DNA of 38,323 nt, taken from positions 1 to 38,323 of the forward strand of contig JBBQNN010000036.1 in NCBI GenBank assembly GCA_038329965.1. Direction: 5' to 3'. Below the pieces are notes generated by a model that saw nothing but the letters and a program-made list of their open reading frames with translations, was not told the origin of the DNA and did not search any database. The stretch is from QHCA01 sp003244095 (lineage in GTDB: Bacteria; Actinomycetota; Actinomycetes; Mycobacteriales; QHCA01). The position numbers and the translations under genes are program-made. Positions 1 through 8,120 of the stretch are shown here, piece after piece (the stretch's first letter is position 1; the number at the start of each line of letters is the position of its first letter).

Positions 1-1626
1 GCCTCGGCCCGGGACCTGGAACGCCCCGGGCGGCGGCCCGCCGGGCTGGCCCGGCGGGCCGCGCTGGATACGACCGCCGTCCAGGAGCGCGTCGGCGGCA
101 TCCGGGAGGCTGTCCGCCACGACGATCGCCCGGTGCTCGTACCGGGTCCGGCCCTCCTGCAGCGTGTACGCCACGTCGCCGAGATCGAGTTTCGGATGAC
201 GCAGCAGATGCGTGGCCAGCTCCTCGACCTGCCGTTGGAGCGCCGATGCCGTCCGCGCCGACAGCGGGAGCAGGTGGAAGGCACTTTCCGGAACGCGGGC
301 GGGCACCGCGGGCGGCTCCGCGACGATGACATGCGCGTTCGTGCCGCCGATGCCGAAGGCGGACACCCCCGCCAGCCTCGGCCCGGGACCGGAGGGCCAC
401 TCCTGCGACTGACGCGGCAGGCGGAACCGCGAGCCCTCGAGCCCCAGTGCGGGGTTGACAGTCTCGTACAGCGTGGGGGGTACGACACCCTCCCGCAGGG
501 ATCGAACGGTCTTGATCAGGCCGGCCATCCCTGCGGCGCCCGACAGATGCCCGATATTCGACTTGACCGATCCCACCAGGCAGGGTTGGTCGCCCCCGCC
601 GTACACCTCGTGCAGGGCCGCCATCTCCACCGGGTCGCCCAGAGCGGTCGCCGTGCCGTGCGCCTCGAGGCAGCGCACCTGCTCGGGACCCACCCCGGCG
701 GCGGCCAGGGCACGCCTGAGCACCCTCGCCTGACCCTGGCTGCTCGGAGCGGTGTAGCTGTGCTTGCCGTCGCCGTCGTTGTTGACCGCGGAGCCGAGGA
801 TCACCGCGTCGATCTCGTCCCGGTCCGCCAGCGCGTCCGGCAGCCTCTTGAGGACCACCACACCGACGCCGCTTCCCCAGATCGTCCCTCTGGCGCCGGA
901 GTCGAAGGGTCGGCAGCGGCCGTCCGGCGCCAGCACACCCCCGTCCCGGTAGAGGTAGCCGTGACCGTGCGGCACCGTGAGATGGGCCGCGCCCGCGAGC
1001 GCGATGTCGCAGTCTCCGGCCCTGAGCGAGGCGCACGCGACGTGCAGGGCGACCAGCGAGGTCGAACACGCGGTCTGGACGGTCAGGCTCGGTCCGCGCA
1101 GGCCCAGGTGGTAGGACGTGAACGTGGCCGCGAAGTCAGGTTCGTTGGCTATTCCGATGCCCATGTCGCCCATGTTGGCGACCGTCGCCGGGTCGAGCGT
1201 GAGCACCTTGGTCGCGTAGTCGTTGGAGCCGCTCCCGACGAAGACTCCGACATCGCCCAGGTAGCGCCGGGGGTCGTAGCCGGCGTCCTCCAGGGCGGTC
1301 CGCGAGGCTTCGAGGAGCAACCGGTGTTGGGGGTCTTGCTCTTGTGCCGTTCTCTGGGTCAGCCCGAAGAGCGGAGCGTCCAACGCGTCATGGTCCTCGA
1401 GGAAGGAGGTCACCGGAACGAAGGCCGGATGATGCGCCGTGTCGTGGGGGACCCCCGCGGCGACCTGCTCCGCCACGCTCGATGAGCGGACCATGTCCCG
1501 GCCTTCGAGGAGTGCGCTCCAGAAGCTCTCCACGTCGGCGGCACCGGGGAACCGGCCGCTCATCCCGATCACGGCGATGGGCGCCTGCACCCGCGTTTGC
1601 GACTGGGCGTCAGGCCGCACAGTCAT
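1..1626 (-). CDS. Type I polyketide synthase, N-terminal part with ketosynthase (partial)
   Basis: The reverse strand is open from an ATG at 1626 to the window edge (542 codons, no stop), so the gene is cut off. It begins MTVRPDAQSQ and enters a KS domain at once (PIAVIGMSGRFPGA, residues about 15-28), with no N-terminal docking helix visible. The decarboxylative-condensation triad is intact: Cys187 in TACSTS, His323 in EAHGTA and His360 in VKSNIGH. The domain closes near the GGTNAHVIV motif, followed by the usual post-KS linker (LSARTASALQRQVEELATHL). The last residues (GAFQVPGRG) fall where an acyltransferase would start with FPGQG, but too little remains to call an AT. A GGGGAG ribosome site precedes the start. 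The gene diverges from the NRPS operon and probably makes the polyketide part of the same product. KS identity is certain; the rest of the module lies outside the window. Confidence 0.95.
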   Translation of the reverse strand, partial: MTVRPDAQSQTRVQAPIAVIGMSGRFPGAADVESFWSALLEGRDMVRSSSVAEQVAAGVPHDTAHHPAFVPVTSFLEDHDALDAPLFGLTQRTAQEQDPQHRLLLEASRTALEDAGYDPRRYLGDVGVFVGSGSNDYATKVLTLDPATVANMGDMGIGIANEPDFAATFTSYHLGLRGPSLTVQTACSTSLVALHVACASLRAGDCDIALAGAAHLTVPHGHGYLYRDGGVLAPDGRCRPFDSGARGTIWGSGVGVVVLKRLPDALADRDEIDAVILGSAVNNDGDGKHSYTAPSSQGQARVLRRALAAAGVGPEQVRCLEAHGTATALGDPVEMAALHEVYGGGDQPCLVGSVKSNIGHLSGAAGMAGLIKTVRSLREGVVPPTLYETVNPALGLEGSRFRLPRQSQEWPSGPGPRLAGVSAFGIGGTNAHVIVAEPPAVPARVPESAFHLLPLSARTASALQRQVEELATHLLRHPKLDLGDVAYTLQEGRTRYEHRAIVVADSLPDAADALLDGGRIQRGPPGQPGGPPPGAFQVPGRG

Positions 1627-1687
1627 GAGTGCTCCCCCTAATCATCTGAGATCCACCCATGCCAGGGCTCCCCACCCAGTGATGACA

Positions 1688-1717
1688 TTCAAGGCATAGC
1701 GTGTCAACATTGTCAAA
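1688..1717 (-). promoter_or_regulatory. Possible promoter for the PKS gene
   Basis: On the reverse strand a perfect TTGACA (1717-1712) is followed after 18 bases by TTGAAT (1693-1688), which matches 4 of 6 positions of a -10 box. It lies about 60 bases upstream of the PKS ATG in the 191-base divergent gap. This was read by eye, and actinomycete promoters are loose, so it is tentative. Confidence 0.35.
1703..1717 (+). repeat. TGTCAA direct repeat in the divergent PKS/NRPS promoter region
   Basis: TGTCAA occurs at 1703-1708 and again at 1712-1717, a 9-base period, midway between the divergent PKS and MbtH genes. Short direct repeats in such gaps are often sites for pathway regulators. It could equally be the -35 region of the leftward promoter, because the complement is TTGACA. 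Confidence 0.4.
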
Positions 1718-1817
1718 CCTGACTCTTAGGATGATCAGGGCACCGCGCCGGGCACCGTAGTGAGCCACGCCCGGCAGTCACCCGATGCCGTGCCACCGAT
1801 CCAGGAGAGAGACCTCA

Positions 1818-2045
1818 ATGACCGAGCCGCTCTTCCGCGTCGTGTGCAACGACGAGGAGCAATACTCCATCTGGGCTGCCGACCGCGAGCTGCCGGCCGG
1901 CTGGTACGAAACCGGCTTCAGCGGCAGCCGCGCCGACTGTCTGTCTCATGTGGACGAGGTCTGGACGGACATGCGGCCGCGTAGCTTGCGGGCCGCCATG
2001 GCCGGCCGGGCGCCCGACGCGGACGGCGAAGCCGAGCGGGGCTGA
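1818..2045 (+). CDS. MbtH-like NRPS accessory protein
   Basis: This 75-residue protein binds adenylation domains and is often needed for their solubility and activity. The family pattern is clear: NDEEQYSIW near residue 11, PAGW, then CLSHVDEVWTDMRPRSLR, with the conserved tryptophans in SIW, GW and VWTDMRP. Length is typical (60-80 residues). I chose the ATG at 1818 because AGGAGAGAG lies just upstream and the family begins a few residues before its first motif; an upstream start at 1785 has no such site. It is the first gene of the rightward operon and ends 7 bases before the NRPS1 start, so it probably serves the A domains of NRPS1 and NRPS2. Confidence 0.95.
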   Translation: MTEPLFRVVCNDEEQYSIWAADRELPAGWYETGFSGSRADCLSHVDEVWTDMRPRSLRAAMAGRAPDADGEAERG

Positions 2046-2052
2046 CGACACC

Positions 2053-5000
2053 ATGCGGACCGTGCTTCGCCTGCCCGCTTCGCCCGGCCAGCTCCGGCTG
2101 TGGGCGATCGAGCGGACGTCGGCCGGCGAACCGCTGCACAACATCAACATGGAAGTGCTGTTCGACGTCGTGCTCGACCCCGAGCTCGTACGCGTGGTGG
2201 TGACCGACCTGATGGCGCGGCACGAGGCGCTGCGCACCGGCTTCGAGATGGCCGAGGGCGTGCTGCAGCAGTACGTGCTCGAGCCCGGGACGGTGCCCCA
2301 GATCGAGCTCGTCGACCTGTCCGACAGCACGCCGGCGATCGCCCGGCAGCGCTACCAGGCGGCTCGCGACGAGCTGGCCCGCATCACGTTCGACCTGGCC
2401 GACCCGCCACTGCTGCGGGTCGGCCACTACCGGCTGGCCGACCCGGCCGTGCCCAGCGGAGTGCACGACGCGCTGGTGCTCGTCGTGCATCACATCGTCA
2501 CCGACGCGCGGTCGTCACACATCATGGTGGCCGACCTCGACCGGGCGCTCGTCGCCCGCCGGCGCGGCGAGGCACCCGACTGGGTGCCGGTGCCCGTCCA
2601 GTATGCCGATTACACCGCGTGGCGGGCCAGCCTCGCCGGCTCGCCCCAGACGCTCGCGGACCTCGACTATTGGCGGGCGCAACTGGCCGGCGTGGCCGAG
2701 CTGGACCTTACCCTGGGCCGGCCGCGCCCCGCCGAGCCCAGCTACTCGGGAGGCAGCCTGCCCGTGGCGACGGACGCGGCACTGACCGCGCGCATCGAGC
2801 GCCTGGCCCGGCAGGAGCGGACCACCCGGTTCGCCGTGTTGCTCGCCGCCTGGGCGGCCGCGCTGGGTGCGGTGTTCGGCGCCACCGACATCCCCGTAGG
2901 CACGTCGGTGTCCACCCGGGAGCGGCCCGAGCTGGCCGACACGATCGGCTTCTTCGTGGACCGGTTGGTGCTGCGGCTGTCCCTGGCCGGCCGGCCGAGT
3001 TTCCGGGTGCTGATCAGCCGGGCTCGCGATACGGTGCTGGCCGCGTACGACCACAACCGGGCCGGCTTCGACCAGATCGTCGACGCTCTGGCACCGGCCA
3101 GGCAGTACGGCGTGACGCCGCTGGCCCAGGTGTCGATCAACCTCCAGCCGAGGAGATCCGGAAGAGCCGACCTCGGGACGGGGATGTCCGGCGGCGGGGG
3201 CCAGTTCGACAACGGCACCGTGGCCCATGACCTCGCTCTGGACCTGGCCGATCGGGACACCAGCATCGGCGGGTGGCTGAAGTACCGGCGCGACGTGGTG
3301 GCCGGTCCGGCCGCCGAGCGGCTGTGCGCGCTGTTCCTCGACGTACTGGCCGGCGGCGCCGCAACACCGGACACCGCGGTCGGCGAGCTGACGGCGCTGC
3401 CCGCGGCCGAGCTGGCTCGCCTGCACGCCGAGCAGGACGGCGGCCCGATCCCCGGTGACCGGCCGGCCACGCTGCGCGTGCTCGTGGACCGCTGGGTCGC
3501 AGCCACCCCGGACGCGATCGCCGTCGACGGGCCGGGTGGCCGGCTCAGCTACGCAGGGTTCGCCGACCAGGTGGACCGGCTGGGCGCTCGGCTGGCCGCC
3601 GCCGGCGTCCGCCCCGACGACTCGGTGCTGGTCGCGGTGCCGCGCCGGGTGGAGCTGCCGGTGTGCCTGCTCGGAGTGCAGGCGGCCGGGGCGGTGCCGG
3701 TCCCGGTGGACGCCGCGGCACCTGCCGCGCACCTGGCTGCCGTGGCGGCCGCGTCCGGGGCCACCTTCGCCCTCGCCGCGCCCGGCGCCGTCGTGCAGCT
3801 GCCGGCGTCGGTCACCGTACTGCCGGTGGAGCTGGCGGGGGACGATCCTGGCCCGACACCCGCTCCGGCGATCCCGGCCGTCCGGGCGCCCGCAGACAGC
3901 GCCTACCTGCTGTTCACCTCCGGGTCGACCGGCCGGCCCAAGGGTGTCGTGGTGGAGCACCGGCAGCTCGTCGCCTACACGCTCGGTGTCCTGAGACTGC
4001 TGGCGCCCCCGCCCGGCGCGGTGCACCTGATGGTGCAGGCGCCCACCTTCGACTCGTCCTGGACCACGGTGGCCGGCGCGCTGGCCAGCGGTGGCGTGCT
4101 CCGGCTCGTGGACGAGGACGCGGCCCGCGATCCGCACGAGCTGGCCCGGCTGCTGACGGGTGCACCGGCCGACTACCTGAAGATCACCCCGTCCCACCTG
4201 GCCGCGCTCCTGGGCGGGATGGACGCCGAGCTGCTGCGCCCCCGCCGTGCCCTCGTGCTCGGAGGGGAGAGCGAGCGGCTGGCCGTTGTCGACCGGCTGC
4301 GGGAGCTGGGCTGGCGGGTGTTCGGGCACTACGGCCCCACCGAGACGACGGTCGGGGTGCTTGCCCACGAGCTGACCGAGGGCACCGGCGCCGGCTGTGC
4401 CACCGTGCCCCTCGGCGCGCCGCTGCCCGGGGTGCGGGTCTACCTGCTGGATCCCGACCTGCGCCCGGTGCCGCCTGGCTGCCAGGGTCAGCTGTTCGTC
4501 GGTGGCGCCCTCGTCGCCAGGGGTTACGTCGCAGCACCCGGGCCGACCGCGGCGGCCTTCCTGCCCGACCCGTTCGGGCAGCCGGGGGCCCGGATGTACC
4601 GCACCGGTGACCTGGCCCGCCGGCTGCCCGATGGCACCTTCGAGTTCGGTGGCCGGGCCGACCGGCAGGTGAAGCTGTCCGGCAACCGGCTGGAGCTGAC
4701 CTCGGTGGAGGCCGTCCTGGAGCGCCAGCCGGCGGTGGCCAGGGCCGCTGCGGTGGTGCGCGGGCCGAAGGGGCAGGAACGGCTGGTCGCCTACGTGGTG
4801 CCGGCCCCTGCCGCCCGGCCGACCCCGGCCGAGCTGACCGCCGCGGTCGCCGGCGTGCTGCCCACGTTCGCGGTGCCGGGGGCGTTCGTGATCCTCGACG
4901 AGCTGCCGATGAACGCCGCCGGCAAGCTGGATGTCGCCGCGCTGCCGGACCCGGTGTCCCGGGGCGACGACGGGCTCGTCGCCGCTCCGGAAAACCCGGC

Positions 5001-5919
5001 CGAGCAGCAGCTGTCGGTGTTGTGGCGCACCGTGCTGCCGGATGCGGACGTGCTCGTGACGGCCCGGTTCTTCGACATCGGCGGCGACTCGATCCGGGCC
5101 ATCGAGCTGGTGAGCGCCGCCCGCTCCGGGGGCATCCCGTTGTCCGTCAAGGCGCTGTTCGACCACCAGACCATCAGGGCGGTCGCCCGCTCCCTCGCCG
5201 ACGAGCACGACTGGCCTGACCGCGACCCGGCCGTCGACCCGTCCGGCGCCGGGCCGACGCTGCTGTGGCTGCCTGTTCCGGCGGAGCCGGATCGCATGGC
5301 GGCCACCGGCCGGGTCCTCGCCGGCACGGGCATCACCGCCGCCTGGCCGTCCGGCGGGCTGCTGCTGAGCATCCCGCCGGGGCGCCCGGGCGACGCAGAG
5401 CTCGGCCCGCTGCTCACGGCGCTGGCCCCGGCGTTCGACTCGGAACTGAGCTGTCCGCCGCCGGAACCAGGTGCCGCGATTCTGGCCGTAGCCGCGCTGT
5501 CACCGACGACGGCAGAGGCGTGTTGCGGCACACCCGACGGGTACGACCCGGACCTCGCGGCGCTGGCCGCCGCCGCAGTCGCCGTCCCGGACCCCGCGGC
5601 CGAGCCGGCGGCCGGTCCGGCGCCACAGATCCGGGCGATCGGGCTGCCGGCCGGCGCGCGGCTGGTCGACCTGGGTGCCCCGCCTGGCGTGCCGGTGCTC
5701 GCCGTGACCGGCCACGCGGTGGTGGCTACCGGCCCCGATGCCGCGCGGCGGGCCGGCGCGGTGCGGGCCGAGCTGGAGGCACTCGTCGCACACCGCACGG
5801 CGTGCCCACCCACCTACTCCGCGGATGACTTCCCGGACGCCGACCTCGACGACGCGACACTGGCCCTGCTCCTGGACCGGATGGGCCTGGCGGAAGATCG
5901 CCCGGAGGATCGCCCGTGA
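2053..5919 (+). CDS. Nonribosomal peptide synthetase 1: C-A-T with atypical C-terminal tail
   Basis: A 1288-residue, one-module NRPS. The C domain covers about residues 5-440; its HHxxxDG motif reads HHIVTDA (His146, His147, Asp151), so the final Gly is Ala while the catalytic His and the Asp remain. The A domain (about 474-970) has TSGSTGRPKG near 622, YGPTETT, MYRTGDL and the A10 lysine in AAGKLD. Aligned by eye with GrsA, its ten specificity residues read DSTKVGHVGK, close to codes known for aspartate (DLTKVGHIGK type), so Asp or a modified Asp is the best guess. The T domain has IGGDSIRA with Ser1013 for phosphopantetheine. Residues about 1060-1288 match no intact domain; the end (YSADDFPDADLDD) resembles the closing segment of epimerization domains (TPSDFP..L). 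The ATG at 2053 was chosen because it lies just after mbtH and directly before the C domain. Confidence 0.93.
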   Translation: MRTVLRLPASPGQLRLWAIERTSAGEPLHNINMEVLFDVVLDPELVRVVVTDLMARHEALRTGFEMAEGVLQQYVLEPGTVPQIELVDLSDSTPAIARQRYQAARDELARITFDLADPPLLRVGHYRLADPAVPSGVHDALVLVVHHIVTDARSSHIMVADLDRALVARRRGEAPDWVPVPVQYADYTAWRASLAGSPQTLADLDYWRAQLAGVAELDLTLGRPRPAEPSYSGGSLPVATDAALTARIERLARQERTTRFAVLLAAWAAALGAVFGATDIPVGTSVSTRERPELADTIGFFVDRLVLRLSLAGRPSFRVLISRARDTVLAAYDHNRAGFDQIVDALAPARQYGVTPLAQVSINLQPRRSGRADLGTGMSGGGGQFDNGTVAHDLALDLADRDTSIGGWLKYRRDVVAGPAAERLCALFLDVLAGGAATPDTAVGELTALPAAELARLHAEQDGGPIPGDRPATLRVLVDRWVAATPDAIAVDGPGGRLSYAGFADQVDRLGARLAAAGVRPDDSVLVAVPRRVELPVCLLGVQAAGAVPVPVDAAAPAAHLAAVAAASGATFALAAPGAVVQLPASVTVLPVELAGDDPGPTPAPAIPAVRAPADSAYLLFTSGSTGRPKGVVVEHRQLVAYTLGVLRLLAPPPGAVHLMVQAPTFDSSWTTVAGALASGGVLRLVDEDAARDPHELARLLTGAPADYLKITPSHLAALLGGMDAELLRPRRALVLGGESERLAVVDRLRELGWRVFGHYGPTETTVGVLAHELTEGTGAGCATVPLGAPLPGVRVYLLDPDLRPVPPGCQGQLFVGGALVARGYVAAPGPTAAAFLPDPFGQPGARMYRTGDLARRLPDGTFEFGGRADRQVKLSGNRLELTSVEAVLERQPAVARAAAVVRGPKGQERLVAYVVPAPAARPTPAELTAAVAGVLPTFAVPGAFVILDELPMNAAGKLDVAALPDPVSRGDDGLVAAPENPAEQQLSVLWRTVLPDADVLVTARFFDIGGDSIRAIELVSAARSGGIPLSVKALFDHQTIRAVARSLADEHDWPDRDPAVDPSGAGPTLLWLPVPAEPDRMAATGRVLAGTGITAAWPSGGLLLSIPPGRPGDAELGPLLTALAPAFDSELSCPPPEPGAAILAVAALSPTTAEACCGTPDGYDPDLAALAAAAVAVPDPAAEPAAGPAPQIRAIGLPAGARLVDLGAPPGVPVLAVTGHAVVATGPDAARRAGAVRAELEALVAHRTACPPTYSADDFPDADLDDATLALLLDRMGLAEDRPEDRP

Positions 5920-8120
5920 CCCTCCTGCGCGCGGAAGTGCGCGCCGTGCTGGCCAGTCCGGCCGGGCAGCGGGCACTGGCCGCGATGCTCGCTGCACGGG
6001 ACAGCTCAGGTGAGGCCGATCCCCGGCCGGTCTACCGGCTGCTCGGTGCCCACCGCCTGCTCGCCGCGAACTGGCCGCGCGTGCTCGGCGGTCGAGGGCT
6101 GCCGGCAGCGGAGGCGGCCGTGGTGGTGGAAGAGATGATCGCGGCAGGAGTGTCCGACACCCTGCACACGCTGTCCGTACAGATCTGCGGCACGTTCCTG
6201 CTGTCCGCCGGCTCGGCGGTACAGCGAGCCTGGCTCCTGCCCGTACTGGCAAGGGGGCAGCGGTTCTGCACGGTGCTCTACACCGAGTCACTGGTGGGCT
6301 CCGACCTGTCCGCGCTGACCACCCGCGCCGAGCCGGTGCCCGGCGGTGGCTGGCGGCTGACCGGCCGCAAGGTCTACAGCGTCCGCACTGCGCTGGCCGA
6401 CCTGGCCCTGGTCGCGGCCCGAACCACGGTGGAGGCCACGCCGTACCAGGGCATCTCGCTGTTCCTCGTCCCGCTGGCCGAGCCGGGCGTCACCGTCGGC
6501 ACGCTGCCCAGCCTGGCGGACGAGGCGTTCGCCGATGTCGTGCTGGACCGCGTCGCGGTCGGCCCGGACGCGGTGGTCGGGCCGACCGGCGGGGCCTGGC
6601 CGCTGATCACCGGCGCGCTGGCCCTGGAGCGGACCGGCGTCGACCACGTCGCCAAGGCGGACGCCTGGCTGACCGCCTGGTTCGCTGACCGGGCCGAGGC
6701 GAGCGAGCCCGCAGACGGGGCAGCCGGTGACATCGCAGCCGGCGAAGTCGCAGCCGGCGACCTAGCCGCCGCCGGTGGGCTGCGCACCAGGGTGCGGGCC
6801 GCACGGGCACTGTCCCGGCGCTGCGTCGAGGAGCTGGACACCGGCCGCGTCGACCCGGTCGGTGCCGCCGCCACCAAGCTGTGGTGCAGCGAGACCGCCC
6901 GCGAGGTTGCCACCTGGTGTGCCGGTGCGTTGCACGAGAGGGCGCTGTGGACCTACCGGGATCCGGACGCGCCGGCCGGCGGCCGGCTGGAGGCCGCCTT
7001 CCGGGAGGCGCCCGGCCTGACGATCTCGGCCGGCACCTCGGAGATGATGCTGGAACTGGTCGCCAGCGCCGGCCTGCCGAGCCGGGACATCACGCCGGCC
7101 GGAGAGGAACCGCTGCTCGTCGAGCTGCGCCGGGCGGCGCGGGTGATCTGCAGCCCGGCCGGCGAGCGGCCGACCGAGGACGACCCCCGGGTGCGGGCCG
7201 AGCTGGCCGCCCTGGGTGCGCTCGGTTTCCTGGTGCCGGGCGAGCTCGGTGGAACGGGGCTCGGCCTGGCCGCCACGCTGGCCGTGTGCGAGGAGGCCGG
7301 GGCGGCGTTGCGCGACGGCACGTTCCTGGACACGCTCACGGCCGTGGACGCGCTGGTCGCCGGGGCGGCGGGAGAGCCGTCGAGCGGCCGGGGCGCCGCC
7401 CAGCTTGCCGATCTCGTGGCGGGGCGGCGGGCCGCCGCGCTGGTCACGCTGGACCGGCCGGATCGGCCGGTCACGCATCCTGGCGAGGCGGGTTTGCTGC
7501 TGGTGGTGACCGGCACCGGCCTGCCCGGCCCGGACACCCGGCTCGCCCTGCTCCCGGCCGACCATCCTGGGGTGACCAGCCGCCGGCGGCCCACCGCGCT
7601 CGGCGAGCTGCACGTGCTCCGGCTGGATCCCGCGGCGCTGGCCGAGGCCGAGCCGGCATGTTCCGGACCGGCGGCCGCTGCCGTCCTCGCCGCCGACCTG
7701 CTCCGGCGGGCCGCCGCGCTCACCGGGCTCGGGATGTCCTGCCTGGTCAGCGCGGTACGCCGGACCAGGGGCCGGCAGCAGTTCGGCCGGGCGCTCGCGG
7801 ACAACCAGTCGGTAGGTTTTCGGTTGGCCGGTCTCGCCGTGCACGGACGCGCCGTACGCGCCCTCTGCGGGCAGCTCGCCGGGGCGGCCGAGCTCGACCA
7901 CCGGGCGGCCGCAGGAGCACTGGCCGAGGCGGCCGCATTCGCCACCGCATCGGCGGCGGACGCGGTGCAGCTGCACGGCGCGTTCGGCATGGTCGCCAAC
8001 TCCCCGGTGGCCGGGCACTACCGGTTCGCGCCGCTGGCCATCGCCAGGAGCCCCGCACCGGACGCGCTGCGCCGGCACGTCGGCGGCACCCATCCGATCA
8101 GCCGAGCACTGGCCGGATGA
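5916..8120 (+). CDS. Tandem (fused) acyl-CoA dehydrogenase
   Basis: A 734-residue flavoprotein made of two acyl-CoA dehydrogenase units. Unit 1 (about 1-390) has the flavin/substrate motif LYTESLVGSDLSALTTRAE and ends with REAPGLTISAGTSEMM; the position of the MCAD catalytic Glu (YEGTSQ) is Ala here, though some ACAD families put the base elsewhere. Unit 2 (about 395-734) has LGFLVPGELGGTGLG, RRTRGRQQFGRALADNQ and QLHGAFGM. Ordinary ACADs have one unit of about 380 residues. The GTG start overlaps the NRPS1 stop (GTGA) with GGAGG upstream, so translation is coupled. In this setting a carrier-bound amino acid or acyl chain is the likely substrate (desaturation or oxidation); this is inference. 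Unit 1 contains an in-frame 15-bp repeat (6720-6764). Confidence 0.88.
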   Translation: MTLLRAEVRAVLASPAGQRALAAMLAARDSSGEADPRPVYRLLGAHRLLAANWPRVLGGRGLPAAEAAVVVEEMIAAGVSDTLHTLSVQICGTFLLSAGSAVQRAWLLPVLARGQRFCTVLYTESLVGSDLSALTTRAEPVPGGGWRLTGRKVYSVRTALADLALVAARTTVEATPYQGISLFLVPLAEPGVTVGTLPSLADEAFADVVLDRVAVGPDAVVGPTGGAWPLITGALALERTGVDHVAKADAWLTAWFADRAEASEPADGAAGDIAAGEVAAGDLAAAGGLRTRVRAARALSRRCVEELDTGRVDPVGAAATKLWCSETAREVATWCAGALHERALWTYRDPDAPAGGRLEAAFREAPGLTISAGTSEMMLELVASAGLPSRDITPAGEEPLLVELRRAARVICSPAGERPTEDDPRVRAELAALGALGFLVPGELGGTGLGLAATLAVCEEAGAALRDGTFLDTLTAVDALVAGAAGEPSSGRGAAQLADLVAGRRAAALVTLDRPDRPVTHPGEAGLLLVVTGTGLPGPDTRLALLPADHPGVTSRRRPTALGELHVLRLDPAALAEAEPACSGPAAAAVLAADLLRRAAALTGLGMSCLVSAVRRTRGRQQFGRALADNQSVGFRLAGLAVHGRAVRALCGQLAGAAELDHRAAAGALAEAAAFATASAADAVQLHGAFGMVANSPVAGHYRFAPLAIARSPAPDALRRHVGGTHPISRALAG
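6720..6764 (+). repeat. Three in-frame 15-bp tandem repeats in the ACAD gene
   Basis: Three near-identical units begin at 6720, 6735 and 6750, each starting GCAGCCGG. They encode an Ala/Gly/acidic stretch (AAGDI-AAGEV-AAGDL) in the helical part of the first ACAD unit. This looks like slippage in a surface loop and should vary in copy number between strains. Confidence 0.8.

Noticed and set aside
133..1485. 450-codon open frame on the + strand at the left edge
   Set aside because: It is antisense to the PKS ketosynthase; its translation is Arg/Gly/Val-rich junk, while the reverse strand gives a perfect KS with its full triad.
2515..5208. 897-codon open frame on the - strand
   Set aside because: Antisense to NRPS1; full of Gly, His, Arg and Gln as expected from the complement of high-GC codons, with no domain.
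6720..6764. CRISPR-like array
   Set aside because: The repeats are 15 bp, contiguous without spacers and in frame with a protein; no CRISPR array is present in the window.
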